Assembly: GCF_038003045.1 (NCBI RefSeq)
Contig: NZ_JBBOOK010000002.1
Location: 372,001 to 436,000, forward strand
Source of the DNA: Sporosarcina sp. FSL W7-1349
Lineage (GTDB): Bacteria; Bacillota; Bacilli; Bacillales_A; Planococcaceae
Direction of reading: 5' to 3'
DNA length: 64,000 nt
Shown: in pieces, positions 60,504-64,000 of the stretch
Layout of the letters: each line of letters begins with the position of its first letter
How positions within the stretch are numbered: the first letter of the stretch is position 1
Notes under the pieces: model-generated
Databases searched by the model: none
Told to the model about the DNA's origin: nothing
What the model saw: only the letters and a program-made list of their open reading frames with translations
Program-made: the position numbers and the translations under genes

Positions 60504-61196
60504 TTGGCAGAACCTAATAAAGGCGGTAACGGGGAGATACAGAAAATGTGCATATCCATCGTCCCGATCTTCAATCATCTAGATGAGTCCGAGATGGCGG
60601 AGATTGTCAAAGAAACCAATTCTGTCGCGCATCGCCGCGGAAATACGATCTACCGCGCCGGAGAGCGGTCGGACGGACTGTACATCGTCCATAAAGGGCG
60701 CGTGAAAATATACCGGTTGGCGGAAAACGGTAAAGAACAACTCGTCCGAGTATTGGAGCCCGGCGACTTCACGGGGGAACTCTCTTTATTCACCGAATCA
60801 GTCCATGATTCCTACGCTGAAGCATTGGAGCCGGTCGAGCTATGCGTCATGGGACGGGACAACTTTCGACAGTTTCTTCTGAAATACCCCGCCATTTCCC
60901 TGAAAGTGTTGACGGAGTTCTCCTCCCGTCTTGCAAAATCAGAAAAACAAGCTACGATCATTGCGCTGGAACCTGTCGAAACCCGGGTCGCCCTCTACTT
61001 GGCAGACCTAGCGGAAGGGCAGAAATCGCTGATGGTTGCCTTGCCGATGACACGGAAGGACATCGCTTCCCACCTCGGCACTTCCCCCGAAACAGTCAGC
61101 CGCAAACTTTCCGATTTCGAAGACGCCGGTTGGATCCGTCAAAGAGGACAGCGCCAAATCGAGATCATCGACTTGGATGCGTTGTTGCTCGTGTGA
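60504..61196 (+). CDS. Crp/Fnr family transcriptional regulator
   Basis: A 230-residue regulator. The cyclic-nucleotide-binding-like beta barrel (GNTIYRAGERSDGLYIVHKGRVKIYR, then EPGDFTGELSLFTE) is followed by a dimer helix and a C-terminal HTH (MTRKDIASHLGTSPETVSRKLSDFEDAGWI, typical Fnr recognition helix ETVSR). Cysteines are few (one near residue 16 and one mid-domain), so an Fnr iron-sulfur cluster of the E. coli kind is unlikely. It probably recognises TTGA-N6-TCAA, such as the box at 58295-58308, and controls this operon. TTG start behind GGAGG. Confidence 0.9.
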   Translation: MAEPNKGGNGEIQKMCISIVPIFNHLDESEMAEIVKETNSVAHRRGNTIYRAGERSDGLYIVHKGRVKIYRLAENGKEQLVRVLEPGDFTGELSLFTESVHDSYAEALEPVELCVMGRDNFRQFLLKYPAISLKVLTEFSSRLAKSEKQATIIALEPVETRVALYLADLAEGQKSLMVALPMTRKDIASHLGTSPETVSRKLSDFEDAGWIRQRGQRQIEIIDLDALLLV

Positions 61197-61307
61197 AGGG
61201 TTCCAGACTACCAGCCGGCTTCACACGACTTTCTACTTGTTTCCATCTAAACAATGGATGTATAATAGTACAGTTAACTCTATGCTATTGAAAGAGAGTG
61301 AAGACAG

Positions 61308-62027
61308 ATGGGCCGTAAATGGAATAATATTAAAGAAAAGAAAGCGTCGAAGGATGCCAATACAAGTCGTATTTACGCGAAATTCGGACGTGAAATATAT
61401 GTAGCTGCCAAACAAGGCGAACCGGATCCAGAATTGAATCAGGCGTTGAAAATCGTAGTGGAACGGGCGAAAACGTACAGCGTACCACGTGCCATTATCG
61501 ACCGGGCCATCGAAAAAGCAAAAGGCGGATCGGATGAGAACTTCGACGAGCTCCGATACGAAGGATTTGGGCCAAACGGTTCAATGGTCATCGTTGATGC
61601 GTTGACGAATAATGTGAACCGGACTGCTTCCGAAGTCCGTGCTGCGTTCGGGAAAAACGGCGGGAATATGGGGGTCAGCGGATCCGTATCTTATATGTTT
61701 GATGCCACCGCGGTTTTCGGTCTCGAGGGGAAGACCGCCGATGAAGTGCTCGAGCTTTTGATGGAAGCCGATGTAGAAGTTCGCGATATTTTGGAAGAAG
61801 ATGACACAGTCATCATTTATGCCGAACCCGACCAATTTCACGTAGTGCAAGAAGCTTTCCAAGAAGCAGGCATTACCGAGTTTACAGTTGCGGAATTGAC
61901 GATGCTCGCACAAAGCGAAATTGCACTTTCCGAAGAAGCACAAGCCCAATTCGAGAAAATGATTGATGCGCTAGATGATCTAGAAGACGTTCAGCAAGTG
62001 TATCACAATGTTGAATTAAGTGAATAA
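61308..62027 (+). CDS. YebC/PmpR-family protein (YeeI-like)
   Basis: A 239-residue YebC-family protein beginning [20 protein letters not shown], the signature of the YeeN/YeeI subgroup. Three-domain TACO1-like layout with the [25 protein letters not shown] core. The family has been described as DNA-binding regulators and, more recently, as translation factors relieving ribosome stalling on proline runs. A terminator follows directly. Confidence 0.94.
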   Translation: MGRKWNNIKEKKASKDANTSRIYAKFGREIYVAAKQGEPDPELNQALKIVVERAKTYSVPRAIIDRAIEKAKGGSDENFDELRYEGFGPNGSMVIVDALTNNVNRTASEVRAAFGKNGGNMGVSGSVSYMFDATAVFGLEGKTADEVLELLMEADVEVRDILEEDDTVIIYAEPDQFHVVQEAFQEAGITEFTVAELTMLAQSEIALSEEAQAQFEKMIDALDDLEDVQQVYHNVELSE

Positions 62028-62040
62028 ACAAGATTCCGCT

Positions 62041-62075
62041 GTCCCATAGTCACCTTGACCATGGGACTGTTTTTT
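62041..62075 (+). terminator. Terminator of the YeeI-like gene
   Basis: GTCCCATAGTCA (62041-62052) pairs with TGACCATGGGAC (62056-62067) with one mismatch and ends in six T. Confidence 0.8.
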
Positions 62076-62098
62076 CATAGATATAAAATACAATTTTC

Positions 62099-62520
62099 CT
62101 ACAATAAGCCTTTCTTAAGCAGTCCCACTTCCTCCGCACTCAGCTTGGTCAATTTGATAATCTGCTCGGCAGCAAACCCTTCGCTTAGCATGGCCTTTGC
62201 TAAGTTCCGGCGTTCTTCCAACTGCCCCTCGATTTTTCCTTCAAGCCTCCCCTTCTCCTCGCCCTCCCTCTGTTTCATGGCAAGTGCCTCTTCCAACGTC
62301 GGGGATAACTCCCATTTATCGGATTGTAGCATCTGGCTGTCCTCCTTTTTCAATAATGGAATCATGTTGCCACTAAGCCTTTTCCTCAAATTAACCGGAA
62401 GTTGTAATAAATAATCTATAAAATAAAACCAATCACCTTTTTCCATAACCCATCCTGATTTACAAAATCCCCATCCGCTTCATAGTCATCCGTTTGTTCC
62501 AACACGAATTCAGCCAGCAT
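62099..62520 (-). pseudogene. Rpn-family (PD-(D/E)XK) nuclease/transposase remnant with internal deletion
   Basis: The minus strand holds an N-terminal fragment from ATG 62520 (AAAGGGATGG upstream) reading into DGLWKKVI. It then continues, out of frame, as a C-terminal fragment (GDWFYFIDYLLQLP, SPTLEEALAMKQREGEEKGRLEGKIEG and an AEQIIKLTKLSAEEV helix) ending at 62099. These are the beginning and end of Rpn/transposase-31-type proteins that are normally about 280-320 residues. The whole nuclease core is missing, so the gene is inactive. Family assignment rests on the coiled GxxEGKxEG tail. Confidence 0.65.
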
Positions 62521-62589
62521 AATTCCATCCCTTTTATTCAGACTATTAAATCTAATATACCAAACGCGAACATACGTTTCAAGAGAAAC

Positions 62590-62617
62590 AAAAAAGATGA
62601 TGCCGTGTCACATCATC
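62590..62617 (-). terminator. Terminator of the anchored hypothetical gene
   Basis: GATGATG (62596-62602) pairs with CATCATC (62611-62617), with a T6 tract following on the minus strand. It overlaps the stop codon of the gene. Confidence 0.75.
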
Positions 62618-63161
62618 CGTTCCCCATCTCTTCTATTTCATTCCCGTCCTGATCGAAATAAGTAAAAGTAAAGGCATACTGTCCTTCTCCCGATTTCGGT
62701 ATATCCAACCACTTCACAGCCGCCTCACCGACCGGCAGTTCGATTTTTTCCGAAAATCCGTTCACCTCTACTTGCACGGCAGCCACCTGATTTTCCGAAT
62801 TAGTCACAAAAATGAATGACGGTCCTTCTTGGACGTCCATGTAAAGAAGACTAGTGTTGAAGATAGCGAGCGGTTCACCTGTCTGTTTCTCGCTTCGCAC
62901 CCACTCATAGTTCCCTTTTGCATTCTTCCGGAACATCGCCAGCGCCTGATTGGTGTCATTATGCAAATACGTAACGACCCGGTACTTTTCAACATCTTTA
63001 ATCTCCAAAATCGTTACATCTCCGTGCTGTTCCTGCTCCAGAAGTATCCGGCCTATCGATTCTGCATCATTCCCGTTGAGCGGCTTCTCTCTCATCCAGA
63101 ACAGTATTACGGCGCCGACCACCAAGACAACAGCGAACAGCAAAGGATTCCGTCTCCGCAT
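62613..63161 (-). CDS. Membrane-anchored hypothetical protein
   Basis: A 182-residue protein with one N-terminal membrane anchor (LLFAVVLVVGAVILFWM) and an extracellular beta-rich domain of about 150 residues (YRVVTYLHNDTNQALAMF, FTYFDQDGNEIEEM). No family recognised. It stands in a row of three minus-strand genes for surface proteins. AGGGAGAG precedes the ATG. Confidence 0.8.
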   Translation of the reverse strand: MRRRNPLLFAVVLVVGAVILFWMREKPLNGNDAESIGRILLEQEQHGDVTILEIKDVEKYRVVTYLHNDTNQALAMFRKNAKGNYEWVRSEKQTGEPLAIFNTSLLYMDVQEGPSFIFVTNSENQVAAVQVEVNGFSEKIELPVGEAAVKWLDIPKSGEGQYAFTFTYFDQDGNEIEEMGNG

Positions 63162-63223
63162 AGCGCTCTCCCTTCCACTTATCCACTGTACGTATGGAAA
63201 CCCTATTATGTTTCAAATGAATC

Positions 63224-63610
63224 TTACAACTTCACATCCTCCGTCAACTCATACAAATCGAAAATATTCTTCTGAACGACGATAGACATGATCTTGCCTT
63301 CCTTTTTGAAAAAGTGGACATTGCCAACTCGGCTCTCTTCCACTTCCGTCCAGCCCCATTTTTCAATCTCTCCCAAGTATGCAGCAGGCGGTGTGCCTTC
63401 TGCGTCACCGATGTCTTTCAATTTATATTTTGCCGATTTGGCGATTTCCCCCGTACATGCTTCAGGTTTGATTTCATACGCATTTTTGGGTACGGGGAAA
63501 CCCGAATTGATGACTGCCATCCGATACCCGTCCTCATCGCTATACGTATAGGCACATCCCGCCAATCCAAAAGCCGCCACGACTAGTACTAAAACCAGCA
63601 TCCGTTTCAC
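63224..63610 (-). CDS. Hypothetical lipoprotein
   Basis: A 128-residue lipoprotein (lipobox LAGC, Cys19). The mature part contains a strand FPVPKNAYEIK and a WGWTEVEES segment, followed by HFFKKEGKIMSIVVQ. A second cysteine at about residue 52 is notable. Similar short lipoproteins are common in Bacillales, but I cannot name the family. AGGAGG precedes the ATG. Confidence 0.85.
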   Translation of the reverse strand: MKRMLVLVLVVAAFGLAGCAYTYSDEDGYRMAVINSGFPVPKNAYEIKPEACTGEIAKSAKYKLKDIGDAEGTPPAAYLGEIEKWGWTEVEESRVGNVHFFKKEGKIMSIVVQKNIFDLYELTEDVKL

Positions 63611-63708
63611 TGCGACAACCTCCTCACAGAAACTTCACAGCTTATTATCTTCAGCTTACTAGGGTCTGCGGTACTTGTCATCCAACGGATTTGTGACATT
63701 TTGGAAAT

Positions 63709-64000
63709 TCAAACATCACCGGCTTCCTCATACGTCAAAAACGGTTCGTACATCGTAATAGCATGATTTTCGGTGATGAACTCATCCTCAATCTGCTCGC
63801 CGTCCAAATCAAACACTTTTCGATAAATGGAATTATGCCGTACATAGCCGCCCCAAAACTCACGAGTGAAACTATGGTCCTTCTCGTACACTTCATATTT
63901 CCGTGTCGCCGGGGCCGTTGATCGCCACTCCCCAACCAAGTTCAAATCGGTCAGATAGACAATGAGCTGATAGGTCTCATTCGTTTCGTTCTTAATTTGT
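63709..64000 (-). CDS. Hypothetical protein, 5-prime part outside the window
   Basis: The minus-strand frame is open from the window edge (last complete codon at 63999) to TGA 63709, giving at least 97 residues. The start of the visible part is QIKNETNETYQLIVYLTDL, and several aromatic strands follow (EYEVY-like, FTREFWGGYVRHNSIYRKVFDL). No family recognised; it looks like a beta-rich extracellular or nutrient-binding protein. An internal TTG at 63945 is not the real start. Confidence 0.7.
   Translation of the reverse strand, partial: QIKNETNETYQLIVYLTDLNLVGEWRSTAPATRKYEVYEKDHSFTREFWGGYVRHNSIYRKVFDLDGEQIEDEFITENHAITMYEPFLTYEEAGDV

Overview
The window looks like a chromosomal segment of a low-to-moderate GC Bacillota, order Bacillales. 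The evidence is the strong AGGAGG-type ribosome binding sites, frequent TTG/GTG starts, and close matches remembered for Bacillus proteins: YngI-type acyl-CoA ligase, NfrA, SigV/RsiV, YuaF/FloT, YlbC-type CAP protein, YeeI and YojM-type SodC. An ectABC ectoine cluster and the overall mix suggest a salt-tolerant soil or sediment member of the Planococcaceae/Caryophanaceae such as Sporosarcina; the genus is a guess. No rRNA, tRNA, prophage, intact IS element or CRISPR array was seen.

Layout. (1) 1-261 is the tail of a DUF2188-like protein. (2) 313-17341 is a large accessory catabolic locus. Fifteen minus-strand genes run almost without gaps from 14802 down to 313: MmgE/PrpD-2, FAD flavoprotein, isochorismatase-fold amidase, hydantoinase-like cyclic amidohydrolase, a five-part Liv-type ABC importer, IclR regulator, MmgE/PrpD-1, flavin reductase-like protein, class III CoA-transferase and HMG-CoA-lyase-family lyase. 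Divergently transcribed are a LeuC/LeuD-type hydratase and a guanine-deaminase-like protein. Two near-identical palindromes sit just downstream of two predicted divergent promoters. My reading is an uncharacterised pathway that imports a nitrogen-containing, probably cyclic amide or imide compound, deaminates and opens it, and funnels a C5/C6 unsaturated acid through (R)-citramalate and citramalyl-CoA to pyruvate and acetyl-CoA. (3) 17397-26042 holds fatty-acyl-CoA ligase, nitroreductase, a methyltransferase, cysteine synthase and an Ssu/Tau-type importer with a tandem-duplicated binding protein.

(4) 26087-38662 contains small secreted or zinc-ribbon proteins, a cupin, an SDR, a giant STAND-TPR-wHTH-BTAD regulator, two ECF sigma/anti-sigma pairs (the second is SigV/RsiV), a HELGH protein and a GNAT/Dph6-like/lipoprotein operon whose last gene carries an in-frame stop. 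(5) 38755-53093 is mostly housekeeping and membrane genes: fumC, Bcr/CflA exporter, yuaF-floT, DUF47-pit, csp, MMPL, rlmA, CAP protein and a zinc alcohol dehydrogenase. It also has two tiny membrane proteins and a frameshifted pentapeptide-repeat pseudogene. (6) 53162-53532 is a striking array of 19 heptamers spaced 16 to 21 bp apart. (7) 53545-64000 holds sodC, ectABC, purC, a metal-handling operon (HMA protein, P-type ATPase, Crp/Fnr) with an Fnr-type box, yeeI, a deleted Rpn-family pseudogene and three surface or lipoprotein hypotheticals, the last one truncated by the window edge.
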